DNA of 64,000 nucleotides from an uncultured Geobacteraceae bacterium (GCA_903875605.1 CAIQWT010000026.1:1-64000); one strand, 5' to 3'. Counted from the first letter of the stretch, positions 40,751 to 51,512 are shown. Numbers and translations: made by a program. The notes: a model not told the origin generated them from the letters alone.

Positions 40751-41239
40751 ATGGTAAAGACTCTGACAGCAGCCCTTGAAACGCAATTGCACTTGCTTGA
40801 AGATTTTATCAACCTTTTAAACCGTGAGACTCGTGAATTGTCTGATATCAATCTCGATGCAATGGCTGAGCTTAACGGATTAAAAGAAAGTGCTGCAGCT
40901 CGTATTGAGACACATTCTGTCGTTATGCGTAAAGAAATTGAAGACGCTGCTGTTCGTGAAGGTCTTCCCCCCAAAGCCACTCTGGGTGAACTTGCGGCTA
41001 CTTATAAACGTAAAGGGAAAAAAGAGATTTCCCGCTTGCATGAGGATCTCAACAGGGTTGCAGATCGTATCAGGCAGGCGATCGACGTTAATCGTGAAAT
41101 TGCAGAACGCTTTGCTGCGTCGGTCACCAGTTCATTGGGGTTATTGACCAGAGTAATTAATCAATCCAACACTTACGGTGCATCTGGCGGCTATCAGCAG
41201 CGTACGACAGGCGCAGTGTTGGTTAACAGGGAGGCATGA
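40751..41239 (+). CDS. flgN: Flagellar hook-associated protein chaperone FlgN
   Basis: A 162-residue helical protein of the FlgN family (LEDFINLLNRETRELSDINLDAMAELNGLKESAAARIE). FlgN holds FlgK and FlgL for export, and the next two genes encode these. It begins only 30 bases after flgJ, where flgM stands in related genomes. Assignment rests mainly on helix-rich composition, length and position. Confidence 0.82.
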   Translation: MVKTLTAALETQLHLLEDFINLLNRETRELSDINLDAMAELNGLKESAAARIETHSVVMRKEIEDAAVREGLPPKATLGELAATYKRKGKKEISRLHEDLNRVADRIRQAIDVNREIAERFAASVTSSLGLLTRVINQSNTYGASGGYQQRTTGAVLVNREA

Positions 41240-41240
41240 T

Positions 41241-42641
41241 ATGGGGCTCAGTGCAGCAATGGAGATCGGCAAGAATGGTCTCAATATATATCGGGTTGCC
41301 AGTGAGGTAACCGGCGAAAATATTGCCAATGTTAATACGCCCGGCTACTCTCGCCAACGAGTTATTCTGGAAACAGCTCCCCCAACTTATGCAAGTGGAT
41401 TTCCTGTCGGAACCGGAGTAAATATTGCTTCGATAGAGCGTTACTATGATGGTCTTTTGCAGCAACAGATTACAAATGCCCAGACTACACAGGGTTTTGA
41501 CACTACTAAATCTACTGTGCTGCAGCAGGTTGAGCCAGCCTTTAACGAAATTACCAATGACGGTCTGGGTGCTGCCATCTCCGGTTTTTTTGGATCCTGG
41601 CATGACATGACACTTAATCCGGCAGGCTCTTCAGAACGGCAGGCTGTGTTAAGCCGCGCACAGATATTGGCGGATAACTTCCAGACAGCCAGTAAATCTC
41701 TCAACAATACCATAACAATCCAGAACGACACTCTTGTACCGCTTACCAAAGACATCAATGCAACGCTGAGTAACATTGCTCAACTTAACGGCCAGATCAA
41801 GACGACAGAGCTGGTGAGCGGTAATGCAAACGAAATAAGAGACCGTCGGGATCAATTGGTGCGTGATATTTCCGTGCAGATTGGGATCACTTATAAGGAA
41901 AACAGTGACGGTACAACGGACATCAACTATTCAGATGGCGGAGCGGCTCTTGTTGTAGGCTCAGAGGCCGGATCTTTTTCACTGACAATCAACTCAGCTA
42001 GCGGTCTCAACGATGTAAATGTTGCTGCCCCCGGTGGCGTTGCGACGCTTGTGACTCCCAAAACCGGAAAGCTGGGTGCAACACTGGCGCTGCGTGATAC
42101 GATCATTCCTGGATATTTGAATCAGGTTAATGCATTGGCCACAACCATTGCAACTCAGGTGAATACTCAGCACAAACTTGGATTTGATGTGACGGGTGCA
42201 GCAGGGTTAGATTTTTTTGATCCTTCCACATCAAATGCGGCCACGTTTAACATTAATCCGGCTCTGACAAGTACTGATCAGCTTGCTGCGTCAAGCAATC
42301 CGCTGCTTATCGGTGACAATAGCAACGTCCTGAAACTGGCACAAATTCAGAATACGAAGACAATGCCTCCGCCTCCCGCGACCCCGAACGCCTCTTTCAG
42401 CAGTTACTTTGGCAGCCTGGTCAGTCAAGTCGGCCTTGATGTATTGTCCAGCAAGAACACAGTCGCCCAGGATGAAGCGTTCACCAAGCAGTTGACAACT
42501 CTCCGCGAATCAAATTCAGGAGTTTCTCTGGATGAAGAGCTGACTAACCTGGTAAAATACCAGCGTTCCTATCAGGCCTCGGCTAAGCTGGTCTCCACGG
42601 TAACGGAAATGATGGATATGGTCCTGGGCCTTATTCGTTAG
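41241..42641 (+). CDS. flgK: Hook-filament junction protein FlgK (HAP1)
   Basis: A 466-residue hook-associated protein. The start at 41241 follows GGGAGG; the longer frame from 41178 overlaps flgN. It opens MGLSAAMEIGKNGLNIYRVASEVTGENIANVNTPGYSRQRV and ends in SGVSLDEELTNLVKYQRSYQASAKLVSTVTEMMDMVLGLI, both diagnostic. Shorter than E. coli FlgK (547) through a reduced middle domain. Confidence 0.95.
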   Translation: MGLSAAMEIGKNGLNIYRVASEVTGENIANVNTPGYSRQRVILETAPPTYASGFPVGTGVNIASIERYYDGLLQQQITNAQTTQGFDTTKSTVLQQVEPAFNEITNDGLGAAISGFFGSWHDMTLNPAGSSERQAVLSRAQILADNFQTASKSLNNTITIQNDTLVPLTKDINATLSNIAQLNGQIKTTELVSGNANEIRDRRDQLVRDISVQIGITYKENSDGTTDINYSDGGAALVVGSEAGSFSLTINSASGLNDVNVAAPGGVATLVTPKTGKLGATLALRDTIIPGYLNQVNALATTIATQVNTQHKLGFDVTGAAGLDFFDPSTSNAATFNINPALTSTDQLAASSNPLLIGDNSNVLKLAQIQNTKTMPPPPATPNASFSSYFGSLVSQVGLDVLSSKNTVAQDEAFTKQLTTLRESNSGVSLDEELTNLVKYQRSYQASAKLVSTVTEMMDMVLGLIR

Positions 42642-42810
42642 TGCGCTATTCCTGTTTACGACCAAAGCGCCATCTACGCCGGCTCGTCTATCGTCCGGAG
42701 CCACTTTGATATAGTCTTTGAATTTAACATTGCAAAGTTTGCTATATTTTCACTAAAAAAATATTTTGGCTGACGCTCGATCAAGATTATCAAGCTCAGG
42801 AGGGATTCCC

Positions 42811-43743
42811 ATGCGGGTTACATCAAACATGTCAGCGGATAATTCGATCTATAATATACAGCAGAGTCGTTCCAAACAGGATCGGTTGCAGGAGTTGGCT
42901 TCCACTCAGGCGTTGGTTAACCGCCCGAGCGATGATCCGATAAACTCCAGGCTCCTGCTCGATATTGGCGACAAGCTGAAGAGCGGAGATCAGTATCATA
43001 GCAACATAAGTAAGTCTTCGACATGGCTGCAGCTAACAAACACTGCTTTGACAGGGATGACTGATACGCTGAAACTTGCCAAGGACGTGATAAGCTCAAT
43101 CATGTCTGGAAGCAGTGATGCAATAGTACGTCAGAGTGCTGTTTCGAAACTGCAGGCGCTGAAACAGCAGATAGTTGACATGGCAAACACCCAGATAGGC
43201 GATCAGTATCTCTTCGGCGGAGCCAACAACAGCGTACAGCCTTACACCAACACGGACAACAATTATTCCGGTGACACTACCCAACTTTCAATTGAAATTG
43301 GTCAAAATACGACACAGACAGTGAACATTACCGGCGACCGTTTGTTAAAAGGAACCGGAGCAAGCCCAAGTTACGGTTCATCAGATATTCTAGAAACATT
43401 TGATACTCTGATCGCTGCAGTGAACGGGGACGGGGGTGTGGGCACTCCGAATGAATATGGTGATCTTGCTGCCATACAGTCCGGAGCACTGTCTCTCTCC
43501 GACGGGGCCAAGCAGGTCTATAATGCTCAGAGCGACGTGGCAGCACGCGTGATGCGACTCGATAGTATGACCAAAATGAATGAAAATACCAGAAGCACTC
43601 TGGAAACCATATACAGTAATGCCCAGAATGTCGACAACGTCAAGCTGGCTGTACAGCTTAGTCAGCAGAAAATTGCTTTTGAAGCGGCATTGTCGACGAC
43701 CGCCAAACTTTCTGCTTTGTCATTGCTGGATTATATGAAGTAA
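42811..43743 (+). CDS. flgL: Hook-filament junction protein FlgL (HAP3)
   Basis: A 310-residue flagellin-like hook-associated protein. The start at 42811 follows AGGAGGG. It opens MRVTSNMSADNSIYNIQQSRSKQDRLQELASTQALVNRPSDDP and ends VKLAVQLSQQKIAFEAALSTTAKLSALSLLDYMK. It stands 169 bases after flgK, so it may have its own promoter; a poor sigma-28-like CAAAGTTT occurs near 42733. csrA and fliW, which often follow, are missing. Confidence 0.94.
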   Translation: MRVTSNMSADNSIYNIQQSRSKQDRLQELASTQALVNRPSDDPINSRLLLDIGDKLKSGDQYHSNISKSSTWLQLTNTALTGMTDTLKLAKDVISSIMSGSSDAIVRQSAVSKLQALKQQIVDMANTQIGDQYLFGGANNSVQPYTNTDNNYSGDTTQLSIEIGQNTTQTVNITGDRLLKGTGASPSYGSSDILETFDTLIAAVNGDGGVGTPNEYGDLAAIQSGALSLSDGAKQVYNAQSDVAARVMRLDSMTKMNENTRSTLETIYSNAQNVDNVKLAVQLSQQKIAFEAALSTTAKLSALSLLDYMK

Positions 43744-43760
43744 CTCGTTCGCCTTTACTT

Positions 43761-43801
43761 TTAAGGTCAAGTAACACGGTCTGAAAATGCATTGACCTTA
43801 A
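43761..43801. repeat. Inverted repeat after flgL
   Basis: TTAAGGTCAA (43761-43770) and TTGACCTTAA (43792-43801) are perfect 10-bp arms with a 21-base spacer. No T-run follows in either direction. It could be a weak terminator of the flagellar operon or a protein site for the MATE gene that starts 25 bases later. Confidence 0.6.
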
Positions 43802-43825
43802 AACCTCAGAGACTTATAAAGTTAC

Positions 43826-45178
43826 ATGCCCCATCTTTTTGCCATATTTGGTTCAAAACGCCGCAAGCCGATTTCCATACGCCGTAATGTTCTTAACCTC
43901 TCACTTCCGGTGTTGCTTTCGTCCCTTTTCCAGCGTCTGGTTTCAATAGTAGATGTCTTTCTGACCGGAGGACTTGGTGCTTCTGCCATTGCCGCCACCG
44001 GCCTTGGTCAGCTGCTGATGGTTACCACGATGACGGTTTTCTGGGGGCTTTCGACCGGTGTTACCGTTGTTGTCTCGCATCTGTGGGGCGCCGGGCGGCG
44101 CGAAGATGCCGGAAGGGCAGCGTATGTTGCGTGTCTGGCTGGACTGGTTATGACGGCGCTCTGCTCGCTGGCGGGATCCCGTTGGGGCGGTGACATCGCC
44201 AGGTTGATGGGAGCAGCCCCGAATGTTCAGGGGATGGCAACCGAATATATAAGACTGGTGTTTCTCTGGATGGTCTGGACCACCGGCCTGAATGTTCTTT
44301 CGGCAATTATGCATGGGGTCGGCGATACCCGGACACCGATGGAAGCGATTATTCTGGTTAACATCCTCCATGTACTGCTGGCCTGGCCTTTGATTTACGG
44401 GAAATGGGGTATGCCTGCACTGGGAGTAACCGGGGCGGCAATTGCTATCAACAGCTCCGAGTTTGTCGGCTTCACCTATCTGCTGATACAGGCTATGCGC
44501 AAGCGTTATATTACCTTTGGTCGCCCTGATTATGGGCTCTTTGGCAAAATATGGAAAATCGGCTGGCCGGTAGCGCTTGAGCGTGTTGCTCAGCAGAGTG
44601 GCCAACTGTTCTATTCCAGTTTTATAATCGCCTACGGTACGACAGCTTACGCCGCCCACCAGATAGGACTTTCAATTGAATCGCTTTCGTTTATGCCGGG
44701 GGCCGGCATGGGCATTGCCGCGGCGACGTTGATGGGTCAGTCGCTGGGGGCCGGCAAACTTCGACGTGCCCGGATAAGCCACAACGAAGCATTGCGGTTG
44801 GCTGTCGGCGTCATGACGGCAATGGCAGTACTCTTTTTCTTTGCTCCGCACCTTCTGATTGGTCTTTTCAGTCATGATCCGGACGTGATCGAAAAAGGGA
44901 GCATGTTTCTGAAGCTGGTCGCTTTTGCTCAGGTGCCGCTGGCGATTTCATTCGTCTATGCCGGCAGTCTGCGCGGTACTGGCGACACGTTCTATGTGTT
45001 TATCGTAACGCTGGTTGCCATGTGGGGGATACGCGTAGCGCTGTCATGGGTTGCTACAAGCTGGCTGCATCTTTCGCTCTACGCGGTGTGGGGGGTGTTT
45101 CTGGTTGACTGGTATTTCCGGGGGGCAGCTTTCGCCTGGCGCTATCACCGGCGGGATTTGCATGGAATGGTTCTATAG
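43826..45178 (+). CDS. MATE family efflux transporter
   Basis: A 450-residue membrane protein with about 12 helices in two related halves (LSLPVLLSSLFQRLVSIVDVFLTGGLGASAIAATGLG and GWPVALERVAQQSGQLFYSSFIIAYGTTAYAAHQIGLSIESLSFMPGAGMGIAA). This is the MATE pattern of sodium- or proton-driven exporters of drugs and other small molecules. Substrate cannot be told. No strong ribosome site is seen ahead of the ATG; the codon at 43826 is the first that keeps the full first helix. Confidence 0.92.
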   Translation: MPHLFAIFGSKRRKPISIRRNVLNLSLPVLLSSLFQRLVSIVDVFLTGGLGASAIAATGLGQLLMVTTMTVFWGLSTGVTVVVSHLWGAGRREDAGRAAYVACLAGLVMTALCSLAGSRWGGDIARLMGAAPNVQGMATEYIRLVFLWMVWTTGLNVLSAIMHGVGDTRTPMEAIILVNILHVLLAWPLIYGKWGMPALGVTGAAIAINSSEFVGFTYLLIQAMRKRYITFGRPDYGLFGKIWKIGWPVALERVAQQSGQLFYSSFIIAYGTTAYAAHQIGLSIESLSFMPGAGMGIAAATLMGQSLGAGKLRRARISHNEALRLAVGVMTAMAVLFFFAPHLLIGLFSHDPDVIEKGSMFLKLVAFAQVPLAISFVYAGSLRGTGDTFYVFIVTLVAMWGIRVALSWVATSWLHLSLYAVWGVFLVDWYFRGAAFAWRYHRRDLHGMVL

Positions 45179-45196
45179 CCCGAGATAGAGGTTTAA

Positions 45197-47464
45197 TTAG
45201 GCTCTTTCCAGTCCTGCGAAGCGTAGCATAAGTTTTTTAGGCCCGACCGAGTTAAACCAGACAACAACCTTTTGCGCCTCGTCCTCGCCCTCAATTTTCC
45301 TCACCGTGCCGATCCCGAATTTACCATGCCTCACTTTCATGCCGAGGTAGACACCATCCTGATCTTCAGGCGGTTCCGGAACGATCTCTATGTCGTCGCA
45401 ATAGGTGGCCGCAGTGGCAAGATTGTGCGCAGTGGTTGCAGTGAAACGAGCGCCGGGAGAAGAAAAATCTGAAAACGATTTTGTCTGGCCCATATTCTGC
45501 CTATCTGCGGTCTGCTGCACTTTGTATCCCTGATCCTGTCCACTTTCACCTTCTTCTATCAGTTCCCTCGGAATATCTTTTAAAAACCGTGATGGCTGGT
45601 TATGCTGCTCCTGACCAAACAGATATCTCCGTCGGGCGTTAAGTAGATAGAGTCTCTCTCTGGCACGTGTCATGCCTACGTAACAGAGTCGGCGCTCCTC
45701 CTCCATGCCGTCCAGATCATCCAATGAACGGACGTGAGGGAAGAGACGCTCCTCCATGCCGAGCATGAATACCGCCTTGAACTCCAGACCTTTTGCAGCA
45801 TGCAGCGTCATCAGGGTAACTGACGGCTGGCCGACTTCCCCCTGTTCAAGGTCGGAGACCAGTGACACCTGTTCCAAAAATTCAGACAACCCGGCATCGG
45901 GGTTCTTTTCACTGAATTCCTCAATTGCCGCTAAAAGCTGTTCAAGGTTCTCCAATCGCTCGATATCGTCCTCATTCTGACTACTCTTCAGGCGGTCCAG
46001 ATAACCGCTCCCCTGCATAATAGATTTGGCGAGTAGTGCCAGAGAGCTGTTCGCAGCTGTTTCGCGAAAGCTATCAAGCAGTGCGATAAAGGCCGAAACT
46101 TTGCCGCGCGGGGAAGCGGTTAGCAGGCCATCTCTCGTAGCATCCAGTAAAGCATCAAAAAAAGTGCCACCTTGCTGGAACGCCTTAAGTGAAATTTTGT
46201 CGACAGTCGTGTTACCGATGCCACGGGCTGGAACGTTGATAATCCTCTTCAGTGAAACTTCGTCTGAAGGATTGTCAAGTACCCGCAGGTACGCCAGGAT
46301 ATCTTTGACTTCCATGCGCGAATAGAAGCGAACACCGCCAACGATATGGTATGGAAGTGCACTGCCGACCAGTGCTTCCTCGATCAGGCGCGACTGGGCG
46401 TTGGTGCGGTAGAATACTGCCATCTCCTCCAGCGGTACTTTGCTGCTTCGCAGTCTAGCTATCTCGCGGCTCACAAAACGGGCTTCTTCGCGGTCTGATT
46501 CGACCCGTTCATAGCGGATTTTCTCGCCGGCCGGGTTTTCTGTCCAGAGGGTTTTACCTTTACGCCCGAAGTTCTGTTTGACTACAGCACCGGCTGCAGC
46601 CAGGATTGTGGCTGTGGAGCGGTAGTTCTGCTCCAGTCTGATGATCTTCACTCCGGGGAAATCCTTTTCAAATTCGAGAATATTGCGGATATCAGCCCCG
46701 CGCCAGGAATAGATCGACTGGTCGTCGTCGCCAACCACGCAAAGGTTCTTGCGTTCGCCCGCTAACAGGCGGATCAGATTGTACTGCACCGGGTTGGTGT
46801 CCTGATATTCATCAACCAGCAGCCACTGGAAGCGGTCGCGGTAATAAGCGCAAACCTCGGGAAAGAGAGATAGAAGGCGCACGGTCTGGATCATCATATC
46901 GCCAAAATCAAGAGCGTTACATTTTTTAAGGCGCTCCTGGTAGGTTGCATAAATCTGAACGACTTTCTTGTTGTAAACGTCACCGGGGGATATAGGACCA
47001 ATATCTTCCGGAAAGAGCCCACGGTTTTTGAAATCATCAATCCGTCCTGAGACGGCTTTGACGGCAAAGCGCTTCTCGTCCAGATCCATCTCGGCGATGA
47101 CGTCTTTGAGCAGGCGATCGCTGTCACGGTCGTCATAAATTGCAAAGGATGATTGGAAGCCAAGGTGATGGATATCTCGCCGCAGGATTCGGCCGCAAGC
47201 GGCATGGAATGTTGAAATCAGCGGTATGTCACCGCCCCCCAGCAGTTTAGTTACCCGTTCGGCCATCTCCCGCGATGCCTTGTTGGTAAAAGTTACCGCC
47301 ATGATGTTCCAGGGGCGCACACCGCGCTCTCGGATCAGGTAAGCAATGCGGTTAGTGATAACACGGGTCTTGCCTGAGCCGGCGCCGGCCAGAATAAGAA
47401 GTGGGCCTTCACCGTGGAGCACAGCTTCTTTTTGTGGGGAGTTGAGATGGGATGTCAGGGTCAT
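45197..47464 (-). CDS. UvrD/PcrA-type ATP-dependent DNA helicase
   Basis: A 755-residue superfamily 1A helicase. Motifs: Walker A GAGSGKT (residues 27-33), motif Ia TFTNKAS, motif II DEYQDTN, motif III GDDDQSIYSWRGA, motif IV QNYRST, motif V VTLMTLHAAKGLEFKAVFMLGMEERLFPH, and motif VI GMTRARERLYL. The C-terminus has the PcrA/UvrD Tudor-like end (VRHGKFGIGTVRKIEGEDEAQKVVVWFNSVGPKKLMLRFAGLERA) that binds RNA polymerase. It acts in excision repair and removal of stalled polymerase. Confidence 0.94.
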   Translation of the reverse strand: MTLTSHLNSPQKEAVLHGEGPLLILAGAGSGKTRVITNRIAYLIRERGVRPWNIMAVTFTNKASREMAERVTKLLGGGDIPLISTFHAACGRILRRDIHHLGFQSSFAIYDDRDSDRLLKDVIAEMDLDEKRFAVKAVSGRIDDFKNRGLFPEDIGPISPGDVYNKKVVQIYATYQERLKKCNALDFGDMMIQTVRLLSLFPEVCAYYRDRFQWLLVDEYQDTNPVQYNLIRLLAGERKNLCVVGDDDQSIYSWRGADIRNILEFEKDFPGVKIIRLEQNYRSTATILAAAGAVVKQNFGRKGKTLWTENPAGEKIRYERVESDREEARFVSREIARLRSSKVPLEEMAVFYRTNAQSRLIEEALVGSALPYHIVGGVRFYSRMEVKDILAYLRVLDNPSDEVSLKRIINVPARGIGNTTVDKISLKAFQQGGTFFDALLDATRDGLLTASPRGKVSAFIALLDSFRETAANSSLALLAKSIMQGSGYLDRLKSSQNEDDIERLENLEQLLAAIEEFSEKNPDAGLSEFLEQVSLVSDLEQGEVGQPSVTLMTLHAAKGLEFKAVFMLGMEERLFPHVRSLDDLDGMEEERRLCYVGMTRARERLYLLNARRRYLFGQEQHNQPSRFLKDIPRELIEEGESGQDQGYKVQQTADRQNMGQTKSFSDFSSPGARFTATTAHNLATAATYCDDIEIVPEPPEDQDGVYLGMKVRHGKFGIGTVRKIEGEDEAQKVVVWFNSVGPKKLMLRFAGLERA

Positions 47465-47673
47465 GTTATTTGGGTCTCGTAATTGCTAACAGACCTGCCC
47501 GTTTTTGTGCAGGTTATGTCAATGGATAGTGCCCGTAATTTTGCCGCACGTGTGCAGGGAGATGGAATCGGTGACAGTAAAAGTAGAATCAATGCGGTGT
47601 ACGCTGCCACTACTACCCGGGCGTTTAGTAGCGGTCGATCTCTTTAAATCTGCCTTACTCTTATGAGTTGGCT

Positions 47674-48447
47674 TTATCCTCTAAACACTACAAAAACCTT
47701 TGCAATGAAAAAATCACAGACCAGGATCAGTACCGACGAAAGCACTACCGCTTTCTTGGCTGCCGCGCCTACCCCCTCAGCACCACCTCTGGTGTTAAGT
47801 CCAACGTAACAGCCGGTTATGGCGATAATAGCGCCGAATACGGCTGGTTTTATCACACCTTCAATCAAATCCTGAAACACCATGAACTGGGGTAAGCCAC
47901 TGATGTACATAACCGGGTTGATGTTGTAGCCGGCCGACATTATATACCCGCCAAAGACGGAGACCATGTCAGTCACTATCGTCAGGAGCGGCAATGCAAT
48001 CAGCATGGCTTTAAGACGGGGTACGACCAGGCGCTTGATAATGTCCGTGCCTTCCACCCTCATGGCATCAACCTGTTCCGTGACCACCATTGTTCCCAGT
48101 TCGGCCGTAATGGCGGACCCCACGCGACCGGCCACCATCAACGCAGCCAGGACGGGTCCAAGTTCTTTGATCATTGTTACCGCAACCATACCTCCGACAT
48201 AACTCGTTGCCGCAAACGGCTTAAGCTGTATCAGTGACTGAAGCGCCATAACCATGCCGGAGAAAAGTCCTGTCAGAGTGCAGATGAACAGGGATGCAAA
48301 CCCCAATTTATCGAACTGGATGGTGAATTCACGATAGTAGAAGGGGCGGAGGAAGATCCGCACAAAAGTACGCCCGGCCAGGGTAAAGTAATTTTGCAGA
48401 TCGTGGAAAAAAATGAGCAGGACTCGGTCGATGGTGGCAAATGTCAT
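47674..48447 (-). CDS. MlaE-family ABC permease, without its usual partners
   Basis: A 257-residue inner-membrane permease of the MlaE (Ttg2B/YrbE) family. Text FTGLFSGMVMALQS-like at LTGLFSGMVMALQSLIQL, then MIKELGPVLAALMVAGRVGSAITAELGTMVVTEQVDAMRVEG and NTRGGAEGVGAAAKKAVV. MlaE works with the ATPase MlaF and MCE protein MlaD in phospholipid traffic between membranes. None of these follows: it ends 210 bases before the helicase gene. It starts 6 bases after lon, so it is probably co-transcribed with the protease. Confidence 0.9.
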   Translation of the reverse strand: MTFATIDRVLLIFFHDLQNYFTLAGRTFVRIFLRPFYYREFTIQFDKLGFASLFICTLTGLFSGMVMALQSLIQLKPFAATSYVGGMVAVTMIKELGPVLAALMVAGRVGSAITAELGTMVVTEQVDAMRVEGTDIIKRLVVPRLKAMLIALPLLTIVTDMVSVFGGYIMSAGYNINPVMYISGLPQFMVFQDLIEGVIKPAVFGAIIAITGCYVGLNTRGGAEGVGAAAKKAVVLSSVLILVCDFFIAKVFVVFRG

Positions 48448-48453
48448 AATTAG

Positions 48454-50769
48454 CTAGAGTGCTGCAGCTAACGCTTCAGCCGCCTCGCTGACAAAAACGA
48501 ACTGCAGATCGGCCCTGACATTCTCCGGAATATCTTCCAGGTCGTCTCGATTGCGCTCCGGCGCGACAACAGTACTGACACCTGCTCGATGAGCTGCAAG
48601 CACTTTTTCCTTCAGGCCGCCGATCGCCAGTACCCGGCCGGTGAGTGTAATCTCTCCGGTCATGGCGACGCTGCGGCGTGCAGGTTTTCCGGTCAGTAGA
48701 GAAACCAGCGCAGTGACCATAGTGACCCCTGCAGAAGGACCGTCTTTGGGGATTGCTCCGGAAGGGACGTGAATGTGAATAGTGCGATTCTCAAAAGCTT
48801 CCGGTTTGATGCCGAATTCGTCGGCATGCGCTTCAATGTAGGAGAGAGCTGCCCTGGCCGATTCTTTCATGACATCGCCCAGTGATCCGGTAAGGATCAG
48901 CTCCGCCTTTCCAGGCATAGAGGTGACTTCTATGAATAGAATATCTCCTCCGGTCTCTGTCCAGGCCAATCCGGTTACCACCCCGATGCGGTCATTCTCC
49001 GCAGCCACTTCATTATGGAACTTTTTTGAACCGAGTAATTCAGTAACCGTTTCAGGAGTAACACAGCTTCGGGGGGCTTTATTCTGGGTTATTTCTTTGG
49101 CCACCTTACGGCAGATCGAAGCGACGGTACGTTGCAGTCCTCGTACTCCCGCCTCGCGAGTGTAGTCACCGATAACTTTCTCCAGTGCCTCGTCACGGAA
49201 GGTAAGTCCGCGGCCAGTAAGGCCGTTTTCTTCCAACTCGCGGCGGATTATAAAATTTTTGGCGATCTGAAGTTTTTCCTGACTGCTGTAGCCGGCAAGA
49301 CGGATGACCTCCATGCGATCCTTGAGCGGACCTGGAATCGGATCAAGCTGGTTTGCAGTGGTGATGAACATCACTTTTGACAGGTCAAAAGCGACGTCAA
49401 GATAATGATCGTTGAAGGTGGAGTTCTGCTCCGGATCAAGCACTTCCAGAAGGGCGCTGGCCGGGTCGCCGCGAAAGTCATTCCCGAGTTTATCTATCTC
49501 ATCAAGCATGAAGATTGGATTGTTTACGCCGCAACGATAGAGCTCCTTGATAATGCGCCCCGGCAGAGCGCCGATATAAGTGCGGCGGTGCCCTCTTATT
49601 TCGGCTTCGTCACGTACACCACCAAGGGATATGCGTACAAATTTGCGGCCCATCGAGCGGGCTATCGATTTACCCAGTGATGTCTTTCCGACTCCCGGTG
49701 GGCCGACAAAGCAGAGTACCGGCCCTTTCATATTCTCTTTAAGTGAACGTACGGCGAGAAATTCCAAAATACGTTCTTTGACTTTTTTTAGATTATAATG
49801 ATCTTCATTGAGGATCTCCTCTGCACGCACCATATCGAGACTGTCGGGTGTACTTATGTTCCACGGCATTCCGGCAAGGTAATCAAGATATGTCCTCGAT
49901 ACGTTGTATTCCGGCGAGGCCTGATTGATCCGCTCAAGTCGCTTAAGCTCTTTATCGGCAATTTTTTTGACATCTTCCGGAAGGCCGGCCTCTTCGATTT
50001 TCCGGCGCAGTTCGTTCATATCGGCAGTGCGTGGATCTTCATCACCCAGCTCTTCCTGAATATGTTTCATCTGCTCACGCAGGATATATTCCTTCTGATT
50101 CTTGCCGACTCGCTTGGTTACTTCACCGGCGACTTCGTTTTTTACCTGCATCCGCTGTACTTCATTGGTCAAATGAACGTACACCTTTTTCAGGCGATCC
50201 AAAGGATCTATTGTTTCAAGCAGATCCTGTAGATCAACCGGCGGCAGATTGACATACAACGCCACAAGATCAGACAGGCGAGCAGGGTTGTCGATGTAGT
50301 CAATCATCTTCATAACATCGTCAGGCAGTGGTTTCCCGTGTGAAAGAGCTATTTTTAACAGCGCATTCAGGCTCTGAACGAGTGTTTCCGAAACGATATT
50401 TTTTTCAACAAACTCGCGTACTATTTCGCAATGAGCCAAAGTGAGAATACCTGCCAGTTCTGTATCCAGAATCCGCAACCGGGTAACTCCTTCTAGCGAA
50501 ACTTTGTAGCGCCCGTCTTCCAGTTTTTTTATCTGATTGACTTTGCATAGAGTTCCTATTTCGCATCTGCCGGCCGGAAACTCACTTTGGGGGTCGTCAG
50601 GTCTCTCAAACACGAGGGCAACAAGTTTATCGTAGTTTTCTGCTTCGCGAAAAGCCGAAACGTCCTGTTCTCTCACATATAAGGGAAGCAGCATATAAGG
50701 GAAAACTACGGTCTCTTTTTGAGTGAACAGTGGCAGTTTTGCGGGTATTTCAATATTAGCGTGTGGCAT
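48454..50769 (-). CDS. lon: ATP-dependent protease Lon
   Basis: A 771-residue LonA protease. The N-terminal substrate domain spans about residues 1-200 ([21 protein letters not shown]). Walker [16 protein letters not shown], Walker [11 protein letters not shown] and sensor text [19 protein letters not shown] follow. The proteolytic dyad is Ser in PKDGPSAG and Lys in [10 protein letters not shown]. It degrades misfolded and regulatory proteins. I looked for a sigma-32 promoter upstream and found none. Confidence 0.96.
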   Translation of the reverse strand: MPHANIEIPAKLPLFTQKETVVFPYMLLPLYVREQDVSAFREAENYDKLVALVFERPDDPQSEFPAGRCEIGTLCKVNQIKKLEDGRYKVSLEGVTRLRILDTELAGILTLAHCEIVREFVEKNIVSETLVQSLNALLKIALSHGKPLPDDVMKMIDYIDNPARLSDLVALYVNLPPVDLQDLLETIDPLDRLKKVYVHLTNEVQRMQVKNEVAGEVTKRVGKNQKEYILREQMKHIQEELGDEDPRTADMNELRRKIEEAGLPEDVKKIADKELKRLERINQASPEYNVSRTYLDYLAGMPWNISTPDSLDMVRAEEILNEDHYNLKKVKERILEFLAVRSLKENMKGPVLCFVGPPGVGKTSLGKSIARSMGRKFVRISLGGVRDEAEIRGHRRTYIGALPGRIIKELYRCGVNNPIFMLDEIDKLGNDFRGDPASALLEVLDPEQNSTFNDHYLDVAFDLSKVMFITTANQLDPIPGPLKDRMEVIRLAGYSSQEKLQIAKNFIIRRELEENGLTGRGLTFRDEALEKVIGDYTREAGVRGLQRTVASICRKVAKEITQNKAPRSCVTPETVTELLGSKKFHNEVAAENDRIGVVTGLAWTETGGDILFIEVTSMPGKAELILTGSLGDVMKESARAALSYIEAHADEFGIKPEAFENRTIHIHVPSGAIPKDGPSAGVTMVTALVSLLTGKPARRSVAMTGEITLTGRVLAIGGLKEKVLAAHRAGVSTVVAPERNRDDLEDIPENVRADLQFVFVSEAAEALAAAL

Positions 50770-50868
50770 CTTCTGTTGATCCTTTTATTAGTTATAACCG
50801 CGGTGAACAGCAGTATATCTTGAAATAAGACGGAGAATAATAACACAGTTCATGCAACAAGCAAAGTA

Positions 50869-51450
50869 TCAGACAGGTTTCCCGGTGCGGACAGCAACAT
50901 TTACAACTTTCACCCTGCCAGCAGGGCCGGCCAGTTCTCGATAAAGCATCGATAGAAAACGAACCGTAACCAAGCGATGGATCGCGGCCTGAGTCATACG
51001 GTACAGCCAGAAGCGAATTATTGAAGGTGAAGCACTGCCAAGAATCAGCGGACAGAAATCACTGAGCTGCAGTGAAACCCTCACACTTTCAGGTAGCTGT
51101 TCCACTCCGAAACGAAGTTCACCACGATCACATTGGCGCGGCTGTACCAGAAAACCGCCACAGATGCGCAAAGTTGTGAAACTTTCTGTGGCAACCGGTG
51201 GTAAAAAGCTGATCAAGCTCAACCTGCTGCCGAGAAGTCGGAATTCGATGCCGCTAATCAGGATAGTCGGGCGAATCAGAGCAAGAGAACATTTTTTAAT
51301 ATAGCCTAGATAGCGACTGAGTAAATTTTCTGCAGAAAGACCATTCGCAACCGCACTCTGCAACTCAGTCCACTGAACAGAAAAGACCGAAGCATCCTCT
51401 GTCATTACCTGCTGGCAGGCTATTTCCATAGAAGTTTTTTGTCGAAGCAT
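50869..51450 (-). CDS. Hypothetical protein, divergent from the mini-gene
   Basis: A 193-residue protein I do not recognise. It has no signal peptide or clear membrane helix. The second half is basic and Leu/Arg-rich (RFWLYRMTQAAIHRLVTVRFLSMLYRELAGPAGRVKVVNVAV). Base composition matches the neighbours, so it is probably real. An alternative start at 51429 would remove seven residues; neither has a good ribosome site. It could be co-transcribed with lon (100 bases apart). Function unknown. Confidence 0.5.
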   Translation of the reverse strand: MLRQKTSMEIACQQVMTEDASVFSVQWTELQSAVANGLSAENLLSRYLGYIKKCSLALIRPTILISGIEFRLLGSRLSLISFLPPVATESFTTLRICGGFLVQPRQCDRGELRFGVEQLPESVRVSLQLSDFCPLILGSASPSIIRFWLYRMTQAAIHRLVTVRFLSMLYRELAGPAGRVKVVNVAVRTGKPV

Positions 51451-51512
51451 ATTTCTATTTTGCCATCAGTCTCGGATATTGCAACCTAAATAACATTCTT
51501 TGAATTTGATGC

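Noticed and set aside
50771-50868. Sigma-32 heat-shock promoter for lon
   Set aside because: CTTGAAA occurs only on the wrong strand and no CCCCAT-type -10 was found.
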